A stretch of 64,000 nucleotides of DNA from Bacteroidota bacterium (GTDB taxonomy: Bacteria > Bacteroidota > Bacteroidia > Bacteroidales > BM520): contig PDRJ01000037.1 in NCBI GenBank assembly GCA_002748065.1, positions 1 to 64,000 of the forward strand, read 5' to 3'. The notes below the pieces were generated by a model, which ran no database searches, was not told the DNA's origin, and worked only from the letters and a program-made list of their open reading frames with translations. A program made the position numbers and the translations under genes. The stretch's first letter is position 1, and each line of letters opens with the position of its first letter. Of the stretch, positions 27,301 to 36,641 are shown in pieces.

Positions 27301-28783
27301 TTTCCATGGAGGCGTTGACGGCAATTTGATTCAGTTGATTCTGCATAAACCATAAGGAGTCGATGGATCCCTCTACATTGATAACCATGGTTTTGGGGTC
27401 GGTACCTCGTCCTTTCACTTTTAATTGAACATCTACGTGCTCCAATAGCTCTTGTTGCAAGGAGAGGTTTCCCAGTTGAATTTGCTTGCCCTCAATGGTT
27501 CCGTTGTAGGCGATCTCCTGAGTCATCTTGTCTTTGTAAAGATGGATATTGGTAGCTACCTCGCCCAAATTAGAGTGTAATGTTGCCTTTGAATTAAAGT
27601 TTGTAATACTTCCTGTAAAAAAGCCTTTGATGCCTCCATATTTTAGGGAATCCAGATGGGGGGGGAGTTGGAGATATCGTACGTGCTCTTTGCTCGGAAG
27701 CCGTAAGGAGGTAAGATCCTCTTGGGTACAGTAGGAGTCTTTCACATGAATATCGAAGTGTGTGTGTGCAACGTCAGGAAGGCCTCGGGTGGTAAAGTCG
27801 ACCAACAGACGGGTGTTTTTTCCCGTAAGAATTTTTAGATTCTTTGCCCCTAGGTTGGCGACACTTCCTGAGACTGATCCCGTGATCCAAAGAAAATTAT
27901 CAAGTCCTTTAAAGGGGGGGACGAAGTATACAAGATCATCCAGTGCTAGTCTGGAGGGTTTAAAGTCTCCCTTCATCTGCACATCATTCACAAAGTCACG
28001 AAATGAACCGAAATTATCGTATGTGAGGAGGTAGTCAAAATCAAGGTTTGAAGAGGGCGTCTTTAACTGCATCTCTTCCAGTTGAATTTTTTGGGAGGAC
28101 AAGGCCATTTCCCCTTTCAGCGAAGAGACGGCAAATCCACTGCCTTCTAAGAATTCAAGGTGACGTATCTTGGCTGAGATCAGGGTGTCGGTGAAGAGAA
28201 AATCTTTAATCTCTCCGTATAAATCCTGGATGATATTATGATTCCAGTCAATCCCATAGGGGATGGGTTTCTGGTTGAAGTTGCGGTGTTCGAAATGCAC
28301 TTTGTGGAGCGAGACTCGCTTCACGTTAATGCTCCAGGGGTTTGGTGATTTCTCTTTCTTGGGGGAGGAGTCCGTCTTGGAACCTAATGGCCCCAGTAGT
28401 GCCATGAGATTGGTGGTTGAGTCTCCCACCTGAGTGTGAAGCATAAACACCAGGCTATCTGTGGTTACCTCTGCCACTTGGATTTTCCGTGCTTTTAAAC
28501 GAATGCTAAACCGCGTAATATCAAGACTTTTTACCGATAGGATGGGCTTCTCATGTTTATCGTAGACCTTCAAGTTTTCCAACCCTACAGTGATGCCGGG
28601 TTTAATAGCGAGGCTCTCAATGGAGATATGAGCATTAAGTCGTTTGCTCAACAGGTTGGCCGAATAAGAGGCTAGCCTGGATTGTATGGAAGGGAGTGCC
28701 AGCAGGGAAAAAAGGAGCACCAAAGCCAGAATAAGGTAGCTTAACGTACTAAAAACTATTTTCCAACCCCTTTTTTTAATAAT
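24326..28783 (-). CDS. tamB: Translocation/assembly module TamB (start probably ATT at 28783 or 28780; ORF tool begins at TTG 28723)
   Basis: ~1480 aa AsmA/TamB-like beta-rich protein with conserved C-terminus (GGTLKLAGDPDDATINVQAVYHVRAGL...ITREEVEVALRTQLFNDRVIIDGNIGV); AGGAGG SD is 60 nt upstream of the TTG. Confidence 0.88.
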   Translation of the reverse strand: MIKKRGWKIVFSTLSYLILALVLLFSLLALPSIQSRLASYSANLLSKRLNAHISIESLAIKPGITVGLENLKVYDKHEKPILSVKSLDITRFSIRLKARKIQVAEVTTDSLVFMLHTQVGDSTTNLMALLGPLGSKTDSSPKKEKSPNPWSINVKRVSLHKVHFEHRNFNQKPIPYGIDWNHNIIQDLYGEIKDFLFTDTLISAKIRHLEFLEGSGFAVSSLKGEMALSSQKIQLEEMQLKTPSSNLDFDYLLTYDNFGSFRDFVNDVQMKGDFKPSRLALDDLVYFVPPFKGLDNFLWITGSVSGSVANLGAKNLKILTGKNTRLLVDFTTRGLPDVAHTHFDIHVKDSYCTQEDLTSLRLPSKEHVRYLQLPPHLDSLKYGGIKGFFTGSITNFNSKATLHSNLGEVATNIHLYKDKMTQEIAYNGTIEGKQIQLGNLSLQQELLEHVDVQLKVKGRGTDPKTMVINVEGSIDSLWFMQNQLNQIAVNASMENQTAQGKVVLHDELASVNVEGTVDLDSHEPHTNLTIAIKKADLYGLHFTDSTHKSMLTGTISADLYGYKPDKINGTLSLDTLLYDVAGKTMRIDHLLAKQESFSDTTLHKVFTIQSDLFDLYSTSSIPYADLVSTTTSYLGNIMPQLMQQKRAQALFSYPSTDFMAEITWKNTHDLLNIFFPPLRIAKGSRTAIGYNGETQEITLGVQAKQLLLGGITMDEIAMETTLDSLKSNTTIASKEIILMKSESDTVPIGLQNFTINALAIQDSIHVGMKYDDFSEADHYKGYLNAYLSLSNFPAIDIGVKENMLTFRDTTWQFYPHNHIHLSEKVKQFKNVGLTSKNQDFIFHGSISRNPLDTLHAKFDQMNLQILDIFLPKEVRFNGMLDGFVNVSNLYNTPHLAGNLFVKDFTLNKQHLGDMVVKTSWNKRRKHIDVNADLIYTGNIGSDTTLYVHGYYAPSQFGHFDFDIGMKNFNVQVIKPWLTGIATQLNGRVSGKLKALGTPKEPELTGKLFFFRTGMKVDYTKVDYTFADEIYFMKNSITFKDFVINDPYANQLIINGGLTHNHFKDFNLDMDLAFEKLNVLHTTGMDNAQFYGSIYSSGNLKIKGLLDQLYLKANINTDKGTDLYIPVTHSVDVGMSDFITFVNPYDTLIGEILTPQKKSGSIAIDTRMKVDHNTNLYIYLPDNMGEMKLNGYGDIQFLMDERNNYEIFGDYEIAGGTFLFTLQDLIRKSFEIRPGGTLKLAGDPDDATINVQAVYHVRAGLNGLPTADTTLSSQRVPVECVLGLKGSVSNPIIDFNIAMPNAENDIRDLIFSTIDTSNNTIMAQQMLSLLILNSFIFSDANSALTSGLGATSFDLLTNQLSNWLSQISKDFDIGINYRPGDEITREEVEVALRTQLFNDRVIIDGNIGVIGADNTQNASNVVGDVTVEVKITEDGRLRVKAFNKSNERDVLRSTSPYTQGVGISYFTEFDNFKELFQRKRKRKKRK

Positions 28784-28824
28784 TTTGTCCTCCTGATCGT
28801 TATATTAATTGATCTCCTGTTCGT

Positions 28825-29847
28825 ATGGATATAAATATTCTAGCCATAGAGTCCTCTTGTGATGATACTTCTGCCGCGGTTATTCGTAACAAAACAGTCT
28901 TGTCTAACATCATTGCTTCTCAGGATGTTCACAAGAGCTATGGGGGAGTCGTTCCGGAACTTGCCTCCCGGGCTCATCAACAAAATATTATTCCTGTAAT
29001 CCATGAAGCCTTAAAAAAGGCAAATTTAAGTAAAAATCAGTTACATGCTGTGGCTTACACGCGCGGGCCCGGACTCTTGGGTTCTCTGCTCGTGGGAGCC
29101 TCTTTTGCCAAGACTTTTGCCTTGGGATTGGGGATCCCTCTAATCGATGTAGATCATCTTGATGCCCATATCTTAGCCCATTTTGCCTATTTGCCCGGGA
29201 GAGAGTATGATCCACCCGTATTTCCTTTCTTGTGCCTCACCGTATCGGGAGGGCATACCCAGATCGTGGAGGTTAAAACACCATTTGAAATGGAGGTTGT
29301 CGGACAAACCATCGATGATGCTGCCGGAGAAGCCTTCGATAAGGTGGCTAAAATCATGGGACTGCCCTATCCTGGAGGGCCGGTTATTGACCGTTTGGCT
29401 AAGGAGGGAGACCCCTCAGCCTTTGCTTTTCCCCATCCCCGGGTTGCCGATTTTGACTATAGCTTTTCCGGTCTGAAGACCTCTTTTCTCTATTTTCTTC
29501 GGGATGAATTGAAAAAAGATCCGCAGTTTATAGAGAAAAACCGCAATGATCTTTGTGCCTCTATTCAAAAAACTATTGTAGATATTCTTCTGGAAAAGTA
29601 TGTGAAAGCAGCTCATAAGAGAGGTATCTATCACCTTGCTGTGGCTGGTGGAGTGAGTGCAAATTCCCTATTGCAGCAACAGTTGCGTACTGTTGGAGCG
29701 AAGAATCATTGTAAGGTTTATATCCCACACTTTGAATTGACTACCGATAATGCGGCCATGATCGCTATTGCCGCATATTTTAAATATCGGGAGAAAATGT
29801 TTGGTTCAGAAAAAAAGATACCCTATTCAAGAAGTAACTTAAAATAG
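28825..29847 (+). CDS. tsaD: tRNA N6-adenosine threonylcarbamoyltransferase TsaD
   Basis: NILAIESSCDDTSAAVI...GVVPELASRAHQQNI...DHLDAHILA...GGVSANS. Confidence 0.97.
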   Translation: MDINILAIESSCDDTSAAVIRNKTVLSNIIASQDVHKSYGGVVPELASRAHQQNIIPVIHEALKKANLSKNQLHAVAYTRGPGLLGSLLVGASFAKTFALGLGIPLIDVDHLDAHILAHFAYLPGREYDPPVFPFLCLTVSGGHTQIVEVKTPFEMEVVGQTIDDAAGEAFDKVAKIMGLPYPGGPVIDRLAKEGDPSAFAFPHPRVADFDYSFSGLKTSFLYFLRDELKKDPQFIEKNRNDLCASIQKTIVDILLEKYVKAAHKRGIYHLAVAGGVSANSLLQQQLRTVGAKNHCKVYIPHFELTTDNAAMIAIAAYFKYREKMFGSEKKIPYSRSNLK

Positions 29848-29854
29848 TATTGTT

Positions 29855-31897
29855 ATGAAGATGAGAATGTTTTTCTGGGTAGTCCTGATACTAAGTTCAG
29901 TGACAATTTTTGCCCAAAAAAGAGCCATGACTCCTGAAGACCTTTGGCGTCTGGGACGGGTAAGTGATATTCAAGTGAGCCCCAATGGGAAGACCATCCT
30001 CTATGGCGTTACAACTTATGATTTAGCGGAGAATAAAGGGAGTAGAGATTTGTTTACGGTGTCCGTGAAAGGGGGCGAGAGCAGGCAGGTTTCCAATTTC
30101 AAGGGGAGTGAGTACAATGGTGTATGGCGCCCGGATGGGAAAAAGATAGCTTTTATCTCAACGCAGAGTGGTTCCCCTCAAATATGGGAGTCCTCTGTGG
30201 ATGGGAAAATAAAACGGATGATTTCCGATGAAAAGGGAGGCCTTGTGGGCTTTTCTTATTCTCCTCGTGGAGATAAGATCTTGATGGTGAAGCGTGTTAA
30301 GCTTGAACGTTCTCCTCAGGAGGTTTATTCGGATATGCCGGAGAATACGGCAATGATCTTTGATGATCTGATGTATCGTCACTGGGATAGTTGGCATGAT
30401 TATGCCTATAATCATATCTTTATTGCTGACTATAAGGATGGTAAGATCTCTAAAGAGAAAGATATTATGCGATCTGAACATTTCGACTCTCCCGGAAATC
30501 CCTGGGGGGGAATGGAACAGATTGCCTGGAGTGATGATGGAATGTATGTTGCCTACACCTGTAAAAAGTTGAGGGGAAAGGATTATGCGTTGAGTACCAA
30601 TACCGATATCTACCTCTACAATGTAAGAACCGGTACGACAAAGAACATTAGTCGGGGAAATAAGGGATACGACAAGGATCCGGTCTTCTCTCCCGATGGT
30701 AAGAAAATTGTATGGCACTCAATGGAAACTCCCGGTTTTGAGGCCGATAAGGATAGAATCTTCGTCTATGACATGGCGACAGAGAAGATTATGGACTACA
30801 GCGAGGGGTTTGATCAGAGTTCTTCCCATTTTGTGTGGAGTAAGGATAGCCGTTACCTCTACTTTATCTCCGGTTATCACGCAACTTATCAGGTCTACCA
30901 GTTGGATATGGAGACCAAAGAGATCCTTCCTGTTACCGAAGGACGCCATAATTATCAGGAGTTACAGGTGGCCAATGGTAAGACGCTCGTGGGGACAAAG
31001 ATGGCCATGGATATGCCTACAGAAATCTACGCGATCTCTCTGGATGGAGGGAAAGAGAAGGCGTTGACCTTTACCAATAAACATGTGCTTAAAGAGTTTG
31101 AAATGGGGAAAGTTGAATCACGTTGGGTGGAGACCACTGATGGAAAACAGATGTTGGTGTGGGTCATCTATCCTCCTTTCTTTGATGAGCATAAAAAATA
31201 CCCGGCACTGCTCTATTGCCAAGGAGGGCCACAAAGTGCGGTGAGCCAGTTTTGGTCTTACCGTTGGAACTTCCAGATGATGGCTGCCAACAATTGCATT
31301 GTGGTGGCTCCCAACCGTCGCGGTCTTCCCACTTTCGGTCAGGAGTGGAACGACCAAATCAGCGGGGATTATGGTGGACAGAATATGAAAGATTACCTGA
31401 GCGCCATTGACGCCCTGGCCAAAGAGCCCTATGTCGATGAAGAGAACCTCGCTGCTGCAGGAGCAAGTTATGGGGGCTATTCCGTTTTCTGGTTGGCCGG
31501 AAACCACGATAAGCGCTTTAAGGCCTTTATCGCCCATTGTGGTATCTACGACTTTACCAGTATGTACGGATCTACAGAGGAGTATTTCTTTGTGAACCAC
31601 GACTACGAAGGAGCCTACTGGCAGCAACCGGTACCCAAAAGTTACGATTTCTCCCCCCATCTTTTCATCCATAAGTGGGATACTCCCATTTTGATCATCA
31701 CGGGAGCCAATGATTTCCGGATTCCCTATACGCAGAGCCTTGAGGCCTTTAATTCCGCCCGGCTTCGCGGTATTCCCAGCCGCCTGCTCTTCTTCCCCGA
31801 TGAGTCGCATTTTGTGCTTAGGCCGCAGAATAGCGTGGTATGGCAGCGGGAGTTTGGTAACTGGCTCTCCACTTGGTTGAAGATGGAGGAGAAATAA
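29855..31897 (+). CDS. S9 family peptidase, dipeptidyl-peptidase 5-like
   Basis: 680 aa; WD40-like beta-propeller; catalytic GASYGGYSVFW, GANDFRIPYTQ, DESHF. Confidence 0.92.
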   Translation: MKMRMFFWVVLILSSVTIFAQKRAMTPEDLWRLGRVSDIQVSPNGKTILYGVTTYDLAENKGSRDLFTVSVKGGESRQVSNFKGSEYNGVWRPDGKKIAFISTQSGSPQIWESSVDGKIKRMISDEKGGLVGFSYSPRGDKILMVKRVKLERSPQEVYSDMPENTAMIFDDLMYRHWDSWHDYAYNHIFIADYKDGKISKEKDIMRSEHFDSPGNPWGGMEQIAWSDDGMYVAYTCKKLRGKDYALSTNTDIYLYNVRTGTTKNISRGNKGYDKDPVFSPDGKKIVWHSMETPGFEADKDRIFVYDMATEKIMDYSEGFDQSSSHFVWSKDSRYLYFISGYHATYQVYQLDMETKEILPVTEGRHNYQELQVANGKTLVGTKMAMDMPTEIYAISLDGGKEKALTFTNKHVLKEFEMGKVESRWVETTDGKQMLVWVIYPPFFDEHKKYPALLYCQGGPQSAVSQFWSYRWNFQMMAANNCIVVAPNRRGLPTFGQEWNDQISGDYGGQNMKDYLSAIDALAKEPYVDEENLAAAGASYGGYSVFWLAGNHDKRFKAFIAHCGIYDFTSMYGSTEEYFFVNHDYEGAYWQQPVPKSYDFSPHLFIHKWDTPILIITGANDFRIPYTQSLEAFNSARLRGIPSRLLFFPDESHFVLRPQNSVVWQREFGNWLSTWLKMEEK

Positions 31898-31917
31898 CCG
31901 TTTGTCTATTTTTCTTT

Positions 31918-32274
31918 CTAGAACGTCAACACCTTATCGCTCTCTATCACCCATTCTGCTAAGGCTTGCATGGTTGATTTTTCCGCCCCTTCAAAATAGG
32001 GGTGGTTCTTATAGATGCCACAACGCGACATGCAGGTGCCACAAACCTTGACAGGAACGCCCTTTGCGATCAACTCTTTTAACAGTTGTGATAGGTCTTG
32101 GTCGTAGTTTTCCGGTGGCTTGCAGACATCTCTTGCCATGTCTACGGAATCGTTCATTAAAAAGATACGTACCTCCGCTTGATTCTTATGGAGGGTTTTG
32201 GCCAGTCGAAGTCCATTCCATGTTACATCGGTGTTGTCGTAAGGATCTCGATTGAAAATGATCAGTGTTTTCAT
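31918..32274 (-). CDS. DsrE/DsrF-like family protein
   Basis: TLIIFNRDPYDNTDVTWNGLRLAKTLHKN...VKVCGTCMSRCGI...STMQALAEWVIESDKVLTF. Confidence 0.85.
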   Translation of the reverse strand: MKTLIIFNRDPYDNTDVTWNGLRLAKTLHKNQAEVRIFLMNDSVDMARDVCKPPENYDQDLSQLLKELIAKGVPVKVCGTCMSRCGIYKNHPYFEGAEKSTMQALAEWVIESDKVLTF

Positions 32275-32382
32275 TTGTTTATATTTTGTAGCCTTTGGCT
32301 TTTAGCTGTTAGCCTTTGGCTTGGGTTAATGGCAACGTTTACAAAAAAGGTCTTCCAACTTCGGTTTTCCGTTCCCATAATC
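32275..32382 (-). repeat. Composite noncoding module copy directly upstream of the DsrE gene
   Basis: Reverse complement contains CCAAGCCAAAGGCTAACAGCTAAAAGCCAAAGGCTACAAAATATAAACAA-ATGA, matching the leader at 555..604. Confidence 0.65.
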
Positions 32383-32447
32383 GTTCTGCGGTATGGTTAA
32401 AAATTAGTTATGGATGTTTTTTCTCTGTTTACGATGATATCGTATCA

Positions 32448-33083
32448 TTACCGCATGTCAATAAGCTCCACATCAGGATGTTTGGAAGGGTCAAACGTGA
32501 AAATGGATACATCGTTAATCTTCCCGGTGAGGAATTTATTGATGATATAGTGAACGTTTCCTTGTGTGCTAAAAAGGGTGATCTGGATGGGCTCCATGGT
32601 GCTCTCATCAATCTCCAACTGAGCCGAAGAGAAAGGCATCTCCTTCTCTTTGGGGGTGAGGTCGATCACATGGATGGCCTTGGGCCCCACACGGTAAGTC
32701 CGGTTGTACGTAGCTGTAAAATTCTCTCGGTAAGAGGAGAAGATCGTGGTAGGGAGAAAGGCATCTTCGCTCTCTTCCAAAGTGTTCAGTTGCACCTCTT
32801 CCACCTCCGGGATATAGGTCCATAGGGATACGCCGTCACAGATGAATACCTGTCCCGCCATCTCAAACCGGAACTTATCTCCTTTCATCTTTAGGGTTCC
32901 GTGGTGGCGTTTATGGGCGGGCTGTTGCCCCTCCTCGAAACGGTATTCAAATGCCACTGTCAAGGATGTTTCGTCTGTGATCCGTTGGTAGAATTGCGCA
33001 AGAATTTCGTCGGCTCTGTTTTGGGAAACTGCCGATAGGGTGGCCAACAAGAGGGCAATAAGAGAGATGAGTACTCTTTTCAT
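32448..33083 (-). CDS. LolA-like outer-membrane lipoprotein carrier family protein
   Basis: Signal peptide, FEYRFEEGQQPAHKRHHGTLKMKGDKFRFEMAGQVFICDGVSLWTYIPEVEEVQLN; start at internal MKRVLISL. Confidence 0.82.
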   Translation of the reverse strand: MKRVLISLIALLLATLSAVSQNRADEILAQFYQRITDETSLTVAFEYRFEEGQQPAHKRHHGTLKMKGDKFRFEMAGQVFICDGVSLWTYIPEVEEVQLNTLEESEDAFLPTTIFSSYRENFTATYNRTYRVGPKAIHVIDLTPKEKEMPFSSAQLEIDESTMEPIQITLFSTQGNVHYIINKFLTGKINDVSIFTFDPSKHPDVELIDMR

Positions 33084-33113
33084 AATGATTCTTTTTAGGG
33101 GTGAAGGCACACC

Positions 33114-35561
33114 TTAAAATAGCGGTGGGTTTTCCTTTTCTCCTTCACGCGCATAAAGATCTTTCAAAAATTGTTCCAAAGCCATCTCTGAGCCTACTCT
33201 GACTTCACGGGCTTTGCTCCCTTCAGAAGGTCCCACGATACCTGCCAACTCCAGTTGGTCCATAATTCTCCCTGCCCTGTTGTAGCCCAATTTTAACTTG
33301 CGTTGGAGTAGGGAGGTGGAGCCTTGTTGGTTCATTACAATGATTTGTGCAGCCTCTTCAAAGAGAGGATCTCTTTCACTGCTGTCAAATTCGGGGGATT
33401 CACTTCCTTCTTCGTCAGGAACTTCCGGAAGTGCAAAGGCCTCAGGATAGCCCCGTTGGGTGCCGATAAAGTCGGTGATTTCTTCTACTTCGGGGGTATC
33501 TACAAAAGCGCACTGTAAACGGGTGATTTCGCTCCCCGTACTTAGGAGCATATCGCCTCGCCCCACTAGTTGGTCCGCTCCGCCGCTGTCAAGAATGGTA
33601 CGGCTGTCCATTTTCGATACCACCCGGAATGCGATACGTGCCGGAAAGTTGGCTTTGATGGTTCCCGTAATGATATTGACCGAAGGGCGCTGGGTGGCGA
33701 TGATCAGGTGGATGCCGATGGCTCGCGCTAACTGTGCCAGCCGGGTGATGGGCGCCTCCACCTCTTTGCCGGCAGTCATAATCAGGTCGGCAAACTCATC
33801 CACAATCAATACAATATAGGGAAGATAACGGTGACCCTCATTGGGGTTTAATCGTCGCTTGATAAAACGCTCATTGTACTCTTTGATGTTCCGAACCTGG
33901 GCATCCTTCAGCAGGTTGTAGCGATTATCCATTTCGATAAGCAACGAATTAAGGGTGCGCACCACCTTTCGGGTATCCGTGATGATGGCCTCTTCCGAAT
34001 CGGGGAGCTTGGCCAGGTAGTGTCGCTCAATGCGGTTGAAAAGGGTGAGCTCTACTTTCTTAGGGTCCACCAACACAAGTTTGAGCTCACTGGGGTGTTT
34101 TTTGTATAAAAGGGAGGTCAAGATGGCGTTCAACCCCACCGATTTACCCTGTCCGGTGGCCCCGGCAATGAGCAGGTGCGGCATTTTGGTCAAATCCGCC
34201 ACAAACGATTCGTTGGCGATGGTTTTGCCTAACCCGATGGGGAGTTGGAATTTACTCTCCTGAAACCGGGCACTGTTGATGATCGACCGCATGGAGACGA
34301 TTTGAGGCTTTTGGTTGGGCACCTCAATGCCGATGGTTCCCTTTCCGGGAATGGGCGCAATAATACGGATGCCCAGTGCTGAGAGGCTGAGGGCAATATC
34401 ATCCTCCAGGTTCTTGATCTTACTGATTCGTATGCCGGGGGCGGGAATGATCTCATACAGGGTGATGGTAGGCCCTACGGTCGCTTTGATGTGCTCAATG
34501 CTGATGGCATAGTTGTTCAAGGTGCTGACAATATTGTTCTTGTTCTCCTCCAACTCCTGCTTGTTGATACTCACATCCTCTTTGTCATATTTTACCAGAA
34601 AGTCGGCTTTGGGAAAGATGAAGTCCGGAAGATCAAGGCGGGGGTCATACTCTGACTCAATGTGGTAGTGTGATTGTCTGTCAGGACGTTTAATGGTCTC
34701 CTCCTTCTTTATCTCCTCAACGCTAAGCGTGATTTCCTGTTCTTCCTCCTCTTTTTTCTCCTGTGGCTCCTTCATAGGGGGCATCTCAAGTTCAATGCTC
34801 CCCGACAAGGGAAGATCCTCTTTCTCCGGCTCTTCATCCTCCTCCCTAACAGCAAATTCATGGGTGTTATAAAGATCTTCTTTGGGGAGTGGGGAACCGC
34901 TGGTCTCTTTTTCCGATCTCTCTTTATCCTCTTCCTCCTCCTCCCTCTCTCTTCGTTTGAGGGAGAGAAAGATTTTGTGGATATTTAATCCCATGATGAG
35001 ATAGGTAAAAAGGAGAAATAAGAGAAGAACGATGAGAAAGGGTTTCCCAATGGCCTTTATCAGTAACTCTTTGAGGTAGAGTCCCAGAGAACCTCCCAGT
35101 ATCATCCATGGCTCTGTATGGAAAAGGAGCGACATCGTTATGGGGAGCCAACAGAGCCAAAAAAGCGAATGAGTGATAATCCGGTACGTCTTTATGGGGC
35201 GGTTTTTGAAGGTTCGCTTGATGCCGGTGAGCAGTGCCCATAGGGCAAAGGCATAGGCACCTATGCCAAAGGAGAGGGTGATAAAAAACTCTCCTATCTT
35301 TTGTCCAAAGTATCCCGCCGCATTTTGAATGCCCGCTCCCACCACAAGGTAGTTCCATAGATAGGAGGTGAATGAGGTGGTAAGATAGAGCGCAATGATG
35401 ATCAGAAGAACTCCCGTAATGAGGATGAACCGTTCATCTTTCAAGAGGGAAGGACCTTTTTTTTGCTTTGAGGGCGTAGAAAGATTCTTCCCTTTTTGTT
35501 TCTCTTTTTTCGGGGAGGAGTCCTTTAATACATTCTTTTTTATGGCATTGGATTTCGACAT
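33114..35561 (-). CDS. ftsK: DNA translocase FtsK
   Basis: N-terminal TM domain, HLLIAGATGQGKSVGLNAILTSLLYKK, C-terminal gamma domain SLLQRKLKLGYNRAGRIMDQLE. Confidence 0.96.
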   Translation of the reverse strand: MSKSNAIKKNVLKDSSPKKEKQKGKNLSTPSKQKKGPSLLKDERFILITGVLLIIIALYLTTSFTSYLWNYLVVGAGIQNAAGYFGQKIGEFFITLSFGIGAYAFALWALLTGIKRTFKNRPIKTYRIITHSLFWLCWLPITMSLLFHTEPWMILGGSLGLYLKELLIKAIGKPFLIVLLLFLLFTYLIMGLNIHKIFLSLKRREREEEEEDKERSEKETSGSPLPKEDLYNTHEFAVREEDEEPEKEDLPLSGSIELEMPPMKEPQEKKEEEEQEITLSVEEIKKEETIKRPDRQSHYHIESEYDPRLDLPDFIFPKADFLVKYDKEDVSINKQELEENKNNIVSTLNNYAISIEHIKATVGPTITLYEIIPAPGIRISKIKNLEDDIALSLSALGIRIIAPIPGKGTIGIEVPNQKPQIVSMRSIINSARFQESKFQLPIGLGKTIANESFVADLTKMPHLLIAGATGQGKSVGLNAILTSLLYKKHPSELKLVLVDPKKVELTLFNRIERHYLAKLPDSEEAIITDTRKVVRTLNSLLIEMDNRYNLLKDAQVRNIKEYNERFIKRRLNPNEGHRYLPYIVLIVDEFADLIMTAGKEVEAPITRLAQLARAIGIHLIIATQRPSVNIITGTIKANFPARIAFRVVSKMDSRTILDSGGADQLVGRGDMLLSTGSEITRLQCAFVDTPEVEEITDFIGTQRGYPEAFALPEVPDEEGSESPEFDSSERDPLFEEAAQIIVMNQQGSTSLLQRKLKLGYNRAGRIMDQLELAGIVGPSEGSKAREVRVGSEMALEQFLKDLYAREGEKENPPLF

Positions 35562-35653
35562 GCTTCTCTTACATTAGAGTACAAATATAGGAAATAGGGA
35601 GGAATAACGTTGAACTATTTTGTTTATGGGATGTTCTTTGAAAAAGAGGAGGC

Positions 35654-36583
35654 GTGATGCGTGTGCTATGGTGGATGCTGGGGTTTAGCTTTCTGCTGAT
35701 AAACAGTTATAGTCAAGAGATAATGAAAGAGGTGGAGTTAACCTCAATGGAGAGGTATGTTATAGAGGAGAGAGGTACAGAGCCTCCCTTTTCCGGGGTG
35801 TATGTGGATTTTAAAGAGGCAGGATCGTATCATTGTAAGCGTTGTGGAGCTTTGCTCTACCGCTCAGAGGATAAATTCGACTCCCATTGTGGCTGGCCTT
35901 CCTTTGATGATGAGGTGGAGGGTGCTGTTCGGCGTCTACCCGACGAGGATGGGCGACGTACAGAGATTCGTTGTGCCGCCTGTGATGCCCACCTGGGACA
36001 TCTCTTCCTGGGGGAGAGGCTGACTCCTAAAAATGTGCGTCACTGCGTGAATAGCGTCTCACTCAATTTTGTATCACTAAAAGAAAATCAAACCGTAAAG
36101 ATGGAACGTGCAATCTTTGCCTCGGGCTGCTTCTGGGGAACCGAATACCATATGTCTCGAAAGAAAGGGGTGGATGCTACTACCGTTGGATATATTGGAG
36201 GAAAGGTAAAAAATCCTGATTATCAAATGGTATGTAGTGGCTCAACGGGGCATCAGGAAGCGGTAGAGGTATGGTTTAACCCGGAGGAGGTCTCTTACCG
36301 GGAACTGCTGATCCTCTTTTTTGAAACCCACGACTTCACACAGACAAATGGTCAAGGGCCGGATCTTGGAGAGCAATACCTCTCTCGTATCTTTTATGTG
36401 AATGACATGCAGCAACAAGAGGCCGAGAAGACTATTGCCTATCTCCAGGAAGTCAAAGGATACAAGGTGGCCACAAAGGTGCTTCCGGCCACGGAATTTT
36501 ATCCCGCAGAGTCCTACCATCAGGATTACTATACAAAGAAAGGATCTACCCCTTATTGCCATGCCTGGCGTCCTATCTTTTAA
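35654..36583 (+). CDS. msrBA: Bifunctional peptide-methionine sulfoxide reductase MsrB-MsrA
   Basis: MsrB motifs (SHCGWPSFDDEV, CAACDAHLGHLF, RHCVNSVSLNF) followed by MsrA GCFWGTEYHM...VGYIGG. Confidence 0.94.
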   Translation: MMRVLWWMLGFSFLLINSYSQEIMKEVELTSMERYVIEERGTEPPFSGVYVDFKEAGSYHCKRCGALLYRSEDKFDSHCGWPSFDDEVEGAVRRLPDEDGRRTEIRCAACDAHLGHLFLGERLTPKNVRHCVNSVSLNFVSLKENQTVKMERAIFASGCFWGTEYHMSRKKGVDATTVGYIGGKVKNPDYQMVCSGSTGHQEAVEVWFNPEEVSYRELLILFFETHDFTQTNGQGPDLGEQYLSRIFYVNDMQQQEAEKTIAYLQEVKGYKVATKVLPATEFYPAESYHQDYYTKKGSTPYCHAWRPIF

Positions 36584-36641
36584 GCGGTTAACCTGAGTGC
36601 GATTGAAAAATGTTCCAGGAGATGGATGGTGATTGTGATGA

